Shown: positions 53,501 to 64,000, numbered from the stretch's first letter. The stretch is DNA of 64,000 nucleotides from Misgurnus anguillicaudatus (GCF_027580225.2 NC_073358.2:43544501-43608500), one strand, 5' to 3'. The notes: a model not told the origin generated them from the letters alone. Translations and numbers: made by a program.

Positions 53501-56247
53501 TAGACGGTTTCAGCAGTAACAACATAAACAAACGGTTTTCATGGAACACACATAACTTCTGGTAAACTCCGCTAAGAATCTATAACAACAAAGTCCTTTT
53601 AGAGTAGTTTATTTTTGATAACAAGCAAAATAAACAACAAGTAGATTACCTTAGTTCATATTTCATAGCTAAAGTGTATTAAAAATGACACTGAGCTAAC
53701 GTTGCTGTGTAAAAGGTGTACTATAATGTATACAATGTTAACTACAAACTGGCTGCAAAACCTCCCTTTATATAGTCACATTTCCCCTCGTCTTTAGGAA
53801 CTTTCCCCTCATCTTTAGGAATTTTTGACACGGTATTCCTCTCGTCTTTATTTATTTTTAACAAGTTATTTATTCCAGAGTTCAGTTTAGCCACTAGTCA
53901 AACCATTAAACAAACCATAACCCGATCTCACAGCAAGTCGTGTTATAGTCACGAAATATTTGATTAATTTATTTGTGTTCATGGACACGATTTTCAGCTT
54001 TTTTCATGCCATTGAGCACGAATGTCTTTTTCGTGTCAGTCAACACAAAATTCTATATATAGTTTTTGTGTTCGTGGCACGACTTTCTTTTTCGTGCCTT
54101 TTTTATGTATTGTTTTTTCAGTGTTTTTTCCTATCTTTTACCATTGTCGCTTGAGGTTGGGGATAGAATCACTTTTTGTTACATTTCAGACATCCTATCC
54201 CTAACCCCAAGAGGAAATAGTTTTAAAATCGGAAGAAAACATGTAGAAACCAATACATAAAATTACATCCTAACCAAAACCCGAAATCTAACCCCAACCC
54301 CAAGCGACAATGATTTAAAAATATGTATTAAAAAATTATTTATTTATTTAAAAATAGGAAAAACAATGAGGAAAACAATACATAAAATGACACAAAAAAG
54401 AAAGTCATGCCACGAACATGAAAAACTATTTATAGAAATTCGTGTTGACTGACACGAAAAAGAAATTCATGGTCAATAGCACAAAAAAGTGGAAAATCGT
54501 CTCCATAAACACCGATAAATTATTCAAATATTTTGTAACTATAGATTGTGTTGAACAAACAGAAACCAGAAGTAAAGTTCTGACCAGATGCGTAACTACG
54601 AAAATGCATGTGCATCCGATGAAACCATCTATAAAGCTATAAATTAAACCATAACATGCAAAGCATAGACCATGTGATTATGGAATGGAGTTGGGGTTAG
54701 AAGGACTTTTTGTTACATTTCAGACATCCTAAACCCAAGCGGAAATAGTTTTAAAATGGGAAGAAAAACATGTAGAAACCAATACATAAATTACATCCTA
54801 ACCAAAACCCGAAATCTAACCCCAACCCCAAGCGACAATGATTTAAAAATATGTATTAAAAAATTATTTATTTATTTAAAAATAGGAAAAACAATGAGGA
54901 AAACAATACATAAAATGACACAAAAAAGAAAGTCATGCCACGAACATGAAAAACTATTTATAGAAATTCGTGTTGACTGACACGAAAAAGAAATTTATGG
55001 TCAATAGCACAAAAAAGTGGAAAATCGTCTCCATAAACACCGATAAATTATTCAAATATTTTGTAACTATAGATTGTGTTGAACAAACAGAAACCAGAAG
55101 TAAAGTTCTGACCAGATGCGTAACTACGAAAATGCATGTGCATCCGATGAAACCATCTATAAAGCTATAAATTAAACCATAACATGCAAAGCATAGACCA
55201 TGTGATTAGGGAATGGAGTTGGGGTTAGAAGGACTTTTTGTTACATTTCAGACATCCTAAACCCAAGCGGAAATAGTTTTAAAATCGGAAGAAAAACATG
55301 TAGAAACCAATACATAAATTACATCCTAAACAAAACCCGAAATCTAACCCCAACCCCAAGCGACAATGATTTAAAAATATTTATAATTTTATTTATTTAT
55401 TTAAAAATAGGAAAAAACAATGAGGAAAACAATACATAAAATGACACAAAAAAGAAAGTCATGCCACGAACATGAAAAACTATTTATAGAAATTCGTGTT
55501 GACTGACACGAAAAAGAAATTTATGGTCAATAGCACAAAAAAGTGGAAAATCGTCTCCATAAACACCGATAAATTATTCAAATATTTTGTAACTATAGAT
55601 TGTGTTGAACAAACAGAAACCAGAAGTAAAGTTCTGACCAGATGCGTAACTACGAAAATGCATGTGCATCCGATGAAACCATCTATAAAGCTATAAATTA
55701 AACCATAACATGCAAAGCATAGACCATGTGATTAGGGAATGGAGTTGGGGTTAGAAGGACTTTTTGTTACATTTCAGACATCCTAAACCCAAGCGGAAAT
55801 AGTTTTAAAATCGGAAGAAAAACATGTAGAAACCAATACATAAATTACATCCTAAACAAAACCCGAAATCTAACCCCAACCCCAAGCGACAATGATTTAA
55901 AAATATTTATAATTTTATTTATTTATTTAAAAATAGGAAAAAACAATGAGGAAAACAATACATAAAATGACACAAAAAAGAAAGTCGTGCCACGAACATG
56001 AAAAACTATTTGTAGAAATTCGTGTTGACTGACACGAAAAAGACATTCGTGCTCAATGGCACAGGGGAGTGGAAAATCGTGTCCATGAACACCAATATAT
56101 TAATCAAATATTGACTATAATTACTCAAATATTGACTATAATCAAAAGTGACTATAACACCGTGAGATTGTGTTGAACAAACAGAAACCAGAAGTAAAGT
56201 TCCGACCAGACGCGTGACACCGCACGTGCATCCGATGAAACCATCTA
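53501..56247. mobile_element. TA-flanked element, host of a fold-back insertion
   Basis: Left TAGACGGTTTCAGCAGTAAC and right, inverted, TAGATGGTTTCATCGG are its ends, next to TA on both sides. A short relative lies at 61539-61838. That relative contains, inverted, CAGTTTAGCAACTAGTCAG and GGAAGTAAAGTTCCG joined directly, which identifies the empty site for the insertion at 53916-56174. Confidence 0.65.
53916..56174. mobile_element. hAT-like fold-back element with expanded interior
   Basis: Left CATAACCCGATCTCAC and right, inverted, CAACACAATCTCAC resemble the ends of 7374-8536 and 56523-57117. Flanking AAACAAAC (53908-53915) and GAACAAAC (56175-56182) match at 7 of 8 positions. Arms repeat GTGTTATAGTCACG, TCGTGCCACGAACATG and GACTGACACGAAAAAG. 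The interior and right arm have been tandemly amplified. Confidence 0.7.
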
Positions 56248-56290
56248 TAAAGCTATAAATTGAACTATAACATGCAAAGCATAGCCCAGG
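54178..56290. repeat. Tandem array of about four 527-bp units
   Basis: The landmark GTTACATTTCAGACATCC recurs at 54178, 54712, 55240 and 55766 (spacings about 534, 528, 526). Each unit runs from the fold-back interior through its right arm into the host element (ACAGAAACCAGAAGTAAAG, TGCATCCGATGAAACCATCT, CATAACATGCAAAGCATAG) and back. The last unit keeps the recognisable terminus GTGACTATAAC. In the others it is eroded to TTGTAACTATAGATTG. Three identical 66-codon ORFs are by-products. Confidence 0.9.
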
Positions 56291-56522
56291 TGATTAAATA
56301 GAGAAATTAAATCGAGAAAAGTTTTGACAATGCTAACTTAGCAATACAATGGTTATATGTTCATTCCCAGACATACTAATAAAAGAAAAGTATATTTCTT
56401 TCATAAACCTTCGATTAAATGTTTTTGTTTTTTTGAGGAACATTTGCAAAAACATTTGATTATCATAAAGATAAAACAATAACGAAACCCCACTCCTAAC
56501 CCCAACGTCACATGGGTGAAAA

Positions 56523-57117
56523 CAACATGATCTCACAGAAAGTCGTGTTATAGTCATGCAAAATGTGATTAATTTATGTGTGTCCATGGCACTAAATTAA
56601 GCTTTTTTTGCATTGAGCACGAATGTTCCGCACAAATTTTTATAAATAGTTTTACGTGTCTGTGGCATGACTTTCTTTTTCGTGTCATTTTATTTATTGT
56701 TTTCTCATTTTTTCCTATTTTTAAATCATTGTGGCTTGTGGTTGGGGTTAGATGCGGGGTTTGGATTAGGATTTACTTTTATGTATTGGTTTCTACATTT
56801 TTTTCTTCCACTTTTAAAACTATTCTCGTTAGGAGTTGGGGTTTGGGTAAGGATCTTTAAAAATGTAAAAGAAAGTGATTCTAACCCCAACCCCAAGCGA
56901 CAATGGTAAGAAAATAGGAAAAAACAAAGAGAAAACAATACATGAAATGACAAAAAGTCGTGCAACAGACACAAAAAATTATTAATAGAAATTTGTGCAA
57001 CGGACACAAAAAAGACATTTGTGCTCAAAGCATGAAAATAGCTGAATTTCGTGCCATGGACACGAATAAATTAATTAAATTTTGCGTGACTATAACACGA
57101 CTTTCTGTGAGATCAGT
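56523..57117. mobile_element. Fold-back element, same family as 53916-56174
   Basis: CAACATGATCTCACAGAAAG at the left and CTTTCTGTGAGATCAGT at the right, flanked by identical ATGGGTGAAAA (56512-56522, 57118-57128). The 11-bp match is longer than the 8 bp usual for hAT, perhaps by chance extension. The arms are long inverted repeats with TCGTGTTATAGTCA and GGTTGGGGTTAGA motifs. Non-coding. Confidence 0.75.
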
Positions 57118-57128
57118 ATGGGTGAAAA

Positions 57129-59176
57129 GCAAATCGTACAGAAATTTACGAATATTGTCATACAAATTAATATGAATTAGCCACCTAAAATATGTACGAG
57201 TTGCTAAAATGTTATTTAAAACACAATATGTACTATACTTTAACAATAAGACAAGCATTGAAGCTGATTCAGATACTGTAATAAAGAAATCTTTCTCCCA
57301 TTCACCGTTTTTAAAGTAAGGCCCACCCATTTATATTATCAAAATTAAAAATTATTTCTGAACTTTCCAGTGGTAAGCAGGACATCAGCGTGCATTCATG
57401 TGCACTTTTTACGCATGAAACCTGTATTTACGATAATTACAAAGGCAACGTTATTCTCACAGCTATCAATGAGAAACTACAGGGATCTCAAGAAAATTTT
57501 ATTTGTGATTTTTCTTATTTTCCCAAGTTAAACCCCCTGCTCTGGCATTTTAAATGCATCTAGGGTGCCACAAAAGTTTAGTATTCATTTAAAATCTCCA
57601 TGTGGAATCGTATAGTTATGAGCCCAAATATCAACCAGGACCGTACAGCATATTTTAATCCAATGTTAGATAGAATGGCCCAGATGTGTGCACGCTTATG
57701 TTTTTCCCCTTTGACAGAAAGGTTTGGACCAACAGTAGGATCTTTTTATCAATTATGAATCACGGCTTGAGCTCGGAGCAATAAATAATTAGAGCCATCT
57801 GTCGGGATTTACTGTCACTCTGCACCGCTAAATACCGTTCGCTGGATCCAGAAGTCCTTTGATAGCGTGTTTCCTTTCAACTGTCATGACGCATAGTTCA
57901 AAAGAGCTCAGATGCCACTGGTACAAATTCAAAGTGATGCTTGAATTCATCAGGTAAATACAACATAAATGTATTAATGAAGAGTCTATGGCTCAGTTTT
58001 ACATATTAGAGAGACTGAACCGAAATATACAGTAATGTGCAAGTCTTAGGCCACCATGCTACTATTAGATACGTTGTTTTTGCAATTGTATAGTGATCAT
58101 ATAATAGTCTCTTTAATAGAATACAACCAGAAAATACAAAAAAAATGTGTATGTAGTATTAAAAACAGTATAAAAGTATAGGCTGAAGTGTCAAGTATTT
58201 CGGGGAAACTCCCATTACACTTGAGCAATAGCAGACAACTGCAGGATCTCTTAAACCTAAATGATATTAAATCCTAATTTTTACTTTTAATCGAATGACT
58301 TCAGGACTTAAGTCTCCTCAAAAAAGCTCAAGATGTGTTTCGTGCCAAGAGAGGTCACACTAAATTCTGACTGATGCCTGAAGAAGACATTTAGTTCTGA
58401 AAATTGTTTTGTTTTTAATGTTGTTTACATATTTCCTGTATTTTCTGTTTGTATCTTAAAAAGAGTGAAAAATAAATATGGATGGACATGAAAACTTTGC
58501 TAAAACAACAAAGCTGGTGATGGTGGCCTAAGACTTTTGCACAGTACTGTATATTCCTTTATAAAACAAGAAATAGTGGGTGAGTGAGAATATATACAGA
58601 GAGTTTAACATCACAACATTATACGATTGAGACAGAGAATGTACTGTAAAACACTGTTTAGGGTCTATCAATATGGTGCTTCATCTTTAGGTAAAATATG
58701 TAAAGTTATTAAGCTGACATGAATAAATATTTTATACTTCAGCAAATTCATGAGATTCATGACTGACTGTGAATTTGATGGATGGATTTGTTATGACCTC
58801 TTTTTTATAGCTGATGCCTTGGAAATAGGTTATTTTATGGCCGTGGTATACAGGCTTTATTGGGCCACGTTGAAGGATGAAGCTTCCCTCAGCTTCTTTC
58901 CAACTCGTATCCAAGGCTGTACAGAAAGGTGATATAGTTTTGTACATGCAGTAAACGGTTTATTTCGTAGTGAAATTGGTGGAATTGAGAAAACTACATC
59001 TCATAGCTCTGTGAGAAATTTAAGCTATTTGTGCTGTTGTCTTTCAACTCGAGAGGCACACTTTCAACCTAAACTGGGTCTGGGGAAACATCATTGTACT
59101 GTAAAGTTTAGCAATTTGATTGAAACTAGGTCTCTCATCCGAAATGAAAAGTGTACATCTATGTACACTCTCAATA
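57129..59176. other. Unrepetitive stretch, no gene identified
   Basis: 57590-57960 is GC-balanced, with TTATGAATCACGGCTTGAGC and GAGCAATAAATAATTAGAGC, and looks like single-copy, possibly conserved non-coding DNA. 58030-58560 contains GTGCAAGTCTTAGGCCACCA near the left and TGGTGGCCTAAGACTTTTGC near the right: inverted ends about 500 bp apart, probably another MITE. No coding gene supported. Confidence 0.45.
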
Positions 59177-59299
59177 TACACTCACCTAAAGGATTATTAG
59201 GAACACCATACTAATACTGTGTTTGATCCCCTTTCGTCTTCAGAACTGCCTTAATTCTACGTTGCATTGATTCAACAAGGTGCTAAAAGCATTCTTTAG

Positions 59300-60636
59300 A
59301 AATGTTGGCCCATATTGATAGAATAGCATCTTGCAGTTGATGGAGATTTGTGGGATGCACATCCAGGACACGAAGCAACCGTTCCACCACATCCCAAAGA
59401 TGCTCTATTGGGTTGAGATTTTGTGACTGGGGGGGTCATTTTAGTACAGTGAACTCATTGTCATGTTCAAGAAACCAATTTGAAATTATTCGAGCGTTGT
59501 GATATGGTGCATTATTCTGCTGGAAGTAGCCATCAGAGGATGGGAACATGGTGGTCATAAAGTGATGGACATGGTCAGAAACAATGCTCAGGTAGGCTGT
59601 GGCATTTAAATGATGCCCAATTGGCACTAAGGGGCCTTAAGTGTGCCAAGAAAACATCCTCCACACCATTACACCACCACCACCATCAGCCTGCACAGTG
59701 GTAACAAGGCATGATGGATCCATGTTCTCATTCTGTTTACGCCAAATTCTGACTCTACCATCTGAATGTCTCAACAGAAATCGAGACTCATCAGACCAGG
59801 CAACATTTTCCAGTCTTCAACTGTTCAATTTTGGTGAGCTCGTGCAAATTGCAGCATCTTTTTCCTATTTGTAGTGGAGATGAGTGGTAACCGGTGGGGT
59901 CTTCTGCTGTTGTAGCCCATCCACCTCAATGTTGTGTGTGTTGTGGCTTCACAAATGCTTTGCTGCATACCTCGATTGTAACGAGTGGTTATTTCAGTAA
60001 AGGTTGCTCTTCTATCAGCTTATATCAGTCGGCCCATTCTCCTCTGACCTCTAGCATCAACAAGGCAAGGCAAGTTTATTTGTATAGCACATTTCATACA
60101 CAGAGGTCATTCAAAGTGCTTTACATAGAAATGAGAAAACAATATTTAAAAAGAAAAAAAAGAAAATGTAAAAATAATAGATACACAATAAAATCACAAT
60201 AAAAACAAAGATACATGAGAATTTAAATTAACAATTAAAGAAAATAAATGTGATTTTAATAAAAAACGTTTAAAATGTTAAAAAGAATATAACAGAAGTA
60301 AAAGTGACTTGAGTTAAAAGTGCAGTCAGTGTGAAGCAGCACAGTGCTCATTTAGTAAATGCAGATTTAAACAGATGTGTTTTTAATCTAGATTTAATCA
60401 GTTTTAATCAGACTTGTACGGAGAACAACTGCCATGGGAACGTTAAGGCATTTTTGCCCACAGAACACCCGCATACTAGATGTTTTTTCATTTTCACACC
60501 ATTCTTTGTAAACCCTAGAAATGGTTGTGATTGAAAATCCCAGTAACTGAGCAGATTGTGAAATAATCAGACTGGCCCGCCTGGCACCAACAACCATGCC
60601 ACGCTCAAAATTGCTTAAATCACCTTTCATTTCCAT
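59300..60636 (-). pseudogene. Tc1-like transposase, broken
   Basis: The 60636-60394 frame begins MEMKGDLSNFERGMVVGARR and continues through LLGFSITTISRVYKEWCENE, the first DNA-binding HTH of Tc1-like transposases. Homology stops at CGQKCL, where the insert begins (60444). The DDE half is seen at 59627-59436: SSDGYFQQNNAPYHNARIIS then NWFLEHDNEF. The family normally has Q-D-N-A-P-x-H here, so the second catalytic Asp is now Asn (QNNAP). Remaining parts, such as a motif like SPDLNPIEH, are not recovered in an open frame: the plus strand at 59400-59440 reads TTGGGTTGAGATTTTGTGAC, where it should lie. The product cannot be active. Confidence 0.8.
60068..60444. mobile_element. Retroposon-like insert inside the Tc1 element
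   Basis: AAGGCA occurs on both sides (60062-60067, 60445-60450), and removing the insert restores CAACAAGGCATTTTTGCCCAC, as expected in the Tc1 gene. The insert starts AGGCAAGTTTATTTGTATAG with CAAAGTGCTTTACATAGAAA, a 3'-end-like motif common in fish repeats, followed by A-rich sequence. Its last 33 bases are part of a 34-bp match to 61202-61235. Confidence 0.6.
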
Positions 60637-60786
60637 TCTGACATTCAGTTTGGAGTTCAGGAGATTGTATTGACCAGGACCACACCCCTAAATGCATTGA
60701 AGCAACTGCCATGTGATTGGTTCATTAGATAATTGCATTAATGAGAAATTGAACAGGTGTTCCTAATAATCCTTTAGGTGAGTGTA

Positions 60787-60900
60787 AAACAAACTAAATG
60801 CTGGGTTATTTTCAACCCAGCTGCTGGGTTAAATTAAGCCACAAAATGCTTAAAATAAACTAGTATTTTGGGTTGAAACAACCCAGCATTTTTTAAAGTG
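60787..60900. repeat. AACCCAGC fold-back element
   Basis: ATGCTGGGTTATTTTCAACC at the left and, inverted, ATGCTGGGTTGTTTCAACCC at the right. Same family as 62440-62745. No coding. Confidence 0.6.
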
Positions 60901-61538
60901 TAGAAAAAAGCAACACATGCCATTTGCTTTGACAATTTAGATCACGTGTTATTATTAATTCATTTCTTTTTAATTGGTTTAATTCTGGTAATTTCCACCT
61001 TAAATCACGAACTGTTTACACAAGATTTTGTCCTTATGGTTTTATTAACTGCTTAGCTAAACATGTGGCTCATCCATCTTGTGCCTAAAGTATAAATAAA
61101 CTTGGCATTAGCTGGTCAACACACTGTGATTCTAGACACGCAGTATATAGCTAAGCTAAAATATAAACATAATTGGGATCCTGTGAAAGGACACCACACA
61201 AACTTGTACGGAGAACAACTGCCATGGGAACGTTACTGCTAAAATTGAATTCCACAGTGGTGTGCAAAAAATAATGCAGACGCCAAATCTATTTAAAACG
61301 GTAACATTGTTGCTGGGATGGTTTACTGGGAAAGTTTATTTTTCTTTGAAGGCGAATGTAGTTTTAGTAGGGGAGAGCAAGGGCGAAAGTATCATTTTTC
61401 AGGAAAACTTAATTTTAAAAGATAAAGTTTTAGACAGAGATATATTTTTGCTGTTGTCAATAACTCACAAGTGTGGTCTATCAATACCAGGTGGAATTTT
61501 GTAAAAATGTAAAACGACTTCAGTATAATTTCACTTTA

Positions 61539-61838
61539 TAGACGGTTTCATCGAACACACGTGCGCTGACGCGATACATGTCTGGATCCGAACTTTACTT
61601 CCGGTTTGTTTTTTTTAATGGTCTGACTAGTTGCTAAACTGATCCCTTGAACAAATGCCTCGTCGAAAACAACAAATGTTTTGGTTTTCTAGGTAATTTA
61701 TGTGTTGTTTTTTGCTTGTTATATAAATAAACTACGTTTAAAGAACTTTGTTGTTATTTATTCTTAGCGGAGTTTACCGTAAGTTACATGCGGACCACGA
61801 CAGCCGCTTTTTTATGTTGTTACTGCTGAAACCGTCTA
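61539..61838. mobile_element. 300-bp TA-flanked MITE (TAGACGGTTTC ends)
   Basis: TAGACGGTTTCATCG at the left and, inverted, TAGACGGTTTCAGCAG at the right, with TA on each side. It is a short relative of the element at 53501-56247 and preserves the empty site for the fold-back inserted there. Confidence 0.7.
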
Positions 61839-62439
61839 TACATAAGTAGTGAATTGTTACTTTCGACCCCACCTGCATGGACGAAAGTAACACAGAGGTG
61901 GGTCAAAAGTAACACAACAAAACAAGATAGATTTTTGTGTTACATGTGTTTTTATTAAATGACAATGACCTCGTTAATACTGTATGTAACTGCAAACATA
62001 TCTTGTCATTTATCTTGTAAAAATTAAATGACATTTTCATTTTACATTTTTTGTTTGATCGAATGTTTCAAAAGCAACCAACAGTACAAACTTAAATTGT
62101 TGAGAATAAAACATTTTTTAACAGTTTGAACACTACATTAAATCAAATTAGAATAATATAATTTTTTAAGAACAGTATTAGCAGCGGGACAAAAGTAACA
62201 AGTGTTACTTTCATCCCAACAGGATCTCCTCACATCTAAACCCGGTTTACTTTTATTTTGAAAAACTCTGAGAAGTGAAACTTCAAGATGTGTTATGTCA
62301 CTAAATAACCTGTAAATTGATCAGTATTTTAACGCATGAAACCAAAAACACAACGCGTTATAAGAAAAAAATGTCCGCTTTAGGAATTTACTTATCTTGG
62401 TTGAAAACAGCTTTCTGGATCTACAAGCGGAAAACGGGG

Positions 62440-62745
62440 AGTACACTCTAAAAATGGCTGGGTTATTTTTGACCCATAATGGGTAAATATTGGACAGAAC
62501 ACATGCTGGGTTAAAAATTGACCCAATGCTGGGTTCATTTTAACTCAACTGCTAGGTTATTATACCCCATGGATGCATAACAACAACCCAACATTGGGTT
62601 ATTTTTAACCCAGCACAGGGTTATTTTTAACCCAGCACAGGGTTATTTTTAACCCAGCACAGGGTTATTTTTAACCCAGCATGTGTTCTGTCCAATATTT
62701 ACCCATTATGAGTCAAAAATAACCCAGCCATTTTTAGAGTCTAAA
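62440..62745. mobile_element. Fold-back element with internal AACCCAGC tandem
   Basis: ACTCTAAAAATGGCTGGGTT at the left is almost exactly inverted at the right (AACCCAGCCATTTTTAGAGT). The second half contains four tandem 20-bp units GGGTTATTTTTAACCCAGCA with C/T changes. The outer arms (TGGGTAAATATTGGACAGAA and inverse) pair well. It is nested in the 61367-63392 element. Confidence 0.75.
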
Positions 62746-62787
62746 TAACCCAATATTTGTCATGTCTGTCAGGGGTTGTGTGCCTAA

Positions 62788-63298
62788 AGAGCGATTTATA
62801 GTCGTGCGTAGGTCCTACGCCGTAGCTCTGCGTAGCCTGACGTGCACCTCACAAAATTTCTAACAGCGCGTCGGCTCTATGCGGACTGCAAGCGCTGTGA
62901 TTGGTCCACCAGAACCCCTCCCGTCAGGTAAAAAAAACTGCGTCATAGGTATTTCCGTTTCAGACGGTGAAAACAAAGATGAGCCAAGTTGAGGAGTGAT
63001 TTAACTCAAACTGCAACATAAGTAGCTGTTTATTTACTTCCATCATTGCTGGTCTTCTCAAATCATACACAACAAGTTGCTATTTCTTCTTCGTTTGTGG
63101 GTTAACTTGCCAAGCTTCTTCTTCTCTGACGGTCGCACTGCTACTGTGGTTACACGCGTGGATACTGCCTACCAGCGGTTTCCGTGTGTGTTTGCACGTC
63201 GACGCGGAGGACGACGCAAAAGTATAAATGAAAACCGATGCGGAACCTACGCCGTCGCGGCTACGCCGTAGGACCTACGCACGACTATAAATCGCCCT
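62788..63298. mobile_element. PIF/Harbinger-like MITE, TAA target duplication
   Basis: AGAGCGATTTATAGTCGTGC (62788) and, inverted, AGGGCGATTTATAGTCGTGC (ending 63298) continue as about 38-bp TIRs (GTAGGTCCTACG follows). They are flanked by TAA (62785-62787, 63299-63301). A 3-bp TWA/TAA duplication with such ends fits PIF/Harbinger. The 511-bp body is GC-richer than its host, and the ORF at 63077-63271 has no domain. Confidence 0.75.
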
Positions 63299-63392
63299 TA
63301 AGATGCTGTCATAGTTTGGGATGCAAATGTTAGGGGTCGGAATCACTTTGTTACTTTTATCCCACGTTACTTTTGCCCCGGTTCTCCCCTAC

Positions 63393-64000
63393 ACAATATT
63401 TTCATTATTTTTTCATATATTTTCCCTCACCATTTTAAAGTTACTTTATGTGTTTATACTTGGAAAACAAATCTGGCTTGACAATTAAAAATATAAACTA
63501 TAAGGTAGGAGAGTTTTGAACAATTCATGTTTATTTACAAACAAAAACTGGGTTATTTTTAACTCAATATTGGACAGAACACAACCCAGCATTTTTTCAG
63601 TCCTTAATGACGTGTTCATTTTTAATAATGAAAAATACAGATTACAGCTTTAACTGAATGTAAATCAGTAATGAGTCAGTGCTATGTTAAGCACATTTTT
63701 GTGCTTCCAAAATTGTGATATAGGCCTATTATATTTCTAAAATATACCCAGGCATTTTCAACATTTACATTTAAAGCAGAACCCTATGACCTTTTTTCAT
63801 AAGCGATGCAAGAATTTACTTCTATATTAAAGCACCATATATAGTAATATAGCAGCAAGCAACATTACTGTAATGCTATTAGAAATTGCAATGAGAATCC
63901 ACCTTTGAACTACACTATATGTTGTCTTGATCACCATAAGCAAAACTACATAGGATGCAATTGCAAAGATATTACATTTCTTACAATCCTGTTTCTATTC
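63393..64000. other. Anonymous AT-rich DNA
   Basis: 63541-63600 holds a fragment of the AACCCAGC family (CTGGGTTATTTTTAACTC, ATTGGACAGAACACAACCC). Nothing else is supported up to the window end. Confidence 0.4.

Larger units (their letters stand above)
59177..60786 (-). mobile_element. Tc1/mariner-type transposon with perfect 30-bp TIRs
   Basis: TACACTCACCTAAAGGATTA plus 10 further bases (59177-59206) is exactly inverted at 60757-60786, starting and ending with TA. The minus strand encodes decayed transposase: an N-terminal HTH region (60636 downward) and part of the DDE domain (59627-59436). A 377-bp insert at 60068-60444 lies between them. The perfect ends against a ruined gene suggest that the ends were kept until recently by trans-mobilisation. 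Confidence 0.9.
61367..63392. mobile_element. GTAGGGGAGA-ended element with three nested insertions
   Basis: Left GTAGGGGAGAGCAAGGGCGA and right, inverted, GTAGGGGAGAACCGGGGC form the ends. Subterminal GAAAGTAACA / TGTTACTTT motifs recur in both orientations. The body matches 27960-28541. Nested insertions: 61539-61838, 62440-62745 and 62788-63298. The ORF at 61262-61504 has no known domain. Confidence 0.6.

Noticed and set aside
54442..55696. Three identical 66-codon ORFs
   Set aside because: Identity is due to tandem duplication of the 527-bp unit, and the sequence spans a transposon-host junction, so a conserved gene is not needed to explain it.

Overview
The window looks like intergenic or intronic DNA from a fish nuclear genome, and within teleosts a carp/zebrafish relative (cyprinid) is my best inference. 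It is AT-rich, has long (TG)n, (GA)n and (CTT)n microsatellites, and is packed with nested non-autonomous DNA transposons, two DIRS-type retrotransposons, a decayed Tc1/mariner element and a 126-bp satellite. There is no operon structure, and I could not support any intact host protein gene. The only substantial coding DNA belongs to transposons.

The centrepieces are two DIRS-group tyrosine-recombinase retrotransposons on the minus strand, at 9645-15961 (6317 bp) and 31659-37857 (6199 bp). Each has inverted terminal repeats (165-166 bp), an internal complementary region (ICR) that is the exact reverse complement of its two outer tips joined end to end, a zinc-cluster Gag, a reverse transcriptase/RNase H/Dam-like methyltransferase ORF and a tyrosine recombinase (YR). 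Copy 1 has intact Gag and RT-RH but a 1-nt frameshift in YR. Copy 2 has an intact 372-aa YR but two frameshifts in gag and a 7-bp deletion at the end of the RT ORF. Variants private to each copy occur both in its terminal tip and in its ICR, as expected if the tips are rebuilt from the ICR in each replication cycle.

Region by region: 1-9.6 kb holds small inverted-repeat elements, including a hAT-like MITE (7374-8536) whose right arm is amplified to four 211-bp tandem copies. DIRS copy 1 occupies 9.6-16.0 kb. From 16.57 to 21.58 kb is a 126-bp satellite of about 20 monomers with a 5-monomer higher-order period near 624 bp. It is split by a 2.5-kb hAT element with a perfect 8-bp target duplication, which itself carries an inner inverted-repeat element with a THAP-like exon. 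From 21.6 to 31.6 kb lie fold-back elements and anonymous DNA. DIRS copy 2 (31.7-37.9 kb) sits inside a TTAA-flanked MITE, two further copies of which are in the window. From 40.7 to 42.2 kb is a chain of fold-back elements. From 43.3 to 46.0 kb is a five-element nest. From 48.2 to 50.3 kb a hAT remnant with a BED-finger exon lies inside another repeat. From 53.5 to 56.3 kb a fold-back element inside a TA-flanked element has been tandemly amplified across its own junction. At 59.2-60.8 kb is a Tc1-like element with perfect 30-bp ends, a mutated catalytic region and a retroposon-like insert. From 61.4 to 63.4 kb another element contains three nested ones.

Functionally the window records transposon activity. 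DIRS replication genes act together: Gag packages RNA, RT/RH makes cDNA, YR inserts a circle. The MITEs and hAT, TTAA and Tc1 fragments depended on transposases encoded elsewhere. Superfamily names rest on visible target duplications, terminal repeats and protein motifs, because no database could be searched.
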